From Candidatus Sumerlaeia bacterium (GTDB taxonomy: Bacteria > Sumerlaeota > Sumerlaeia > SLMS01), in NCBI GenBank assembly GCA_020831705.1, contig JAFIGB010000418.1, positions 1-38,676 on the forward strand: a DNA stretch of 38,676 nt. Reading direction: 5' to 3'. Both the position numbers and the translations under genes were made by a program. Shown in pieces: positions 38,675-38,676 of the stretch. The notes beneath the pieces are model-generated. The model made no database searches and was not told the origin of the DNA. It worked only from the letters and a program-made list of their open reading frames with translations. How positions within the stretch are numbered: the stretch's first letter is position 1; the number at the start of each line of letters is the position of its first letter.

Positions 38675-38676
38675 GA

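Noticed and set aside
1-38676. CRISPR arrays, tRNA or rRNA genes
   Set aside because: No regularly spaced direct repeats and no recognisable tRNA/rRNA sequence noticed on reading; a tRNAscan/Infernal run would be needed to exclude small RNAs.

Overview
38.7 kb of GC-rich bacterial DNA; lineage not determinable from the window alone, and all calls come from reading the sequence and ORF track without database searches. Left to right: (i) three tandem minus-strand secreted proteins (the first is cut by the window edge) that share a C-terminal EF-hand/dockerin-like module behind different N-terminal parts; (ii) two ABC-2 type permeases with no ATPase, plus a membrane-anchored hypothetical; (iii) PilB/GspE ATPase and PilC/GspF; (iv) an MscS channel, a hypothetical, a GT-B glycosyltransferase, a class-A beta-lactamase-like lipoprotein, YchF; (v) a Ser/Thr protein kinase fused to a five-helix membrane domain with two H-x13-H helices, followed by a membrane-anchored triheme cytochrome c and a Crp/Fnr regulator; (vi) a pseudopilin, an orphan MNT nucleotidyltransferase, a DUF2237 protein, and a two-gene operon with an ImmA/IrrE-like protein that has lost HExxH; (vii) bioB, a TolC-HlyD-ABC ATPase operon without a permease, panC; (viii) an AbiEi-type antitoxin with a palindromic operator and no recognisable AbiEii toxin, followed by an IS1380-like element whose right terminal repeat coincides with the window end. 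Best candidates for something undescribed are the kinase/bis-heme/triheme/Crp cluster (21.7-25.2 kb) and an over-represented octamer GTCTATAC (11 copies by eye, all between 16.1 and 37.8 kb, in several frames and on both strands).
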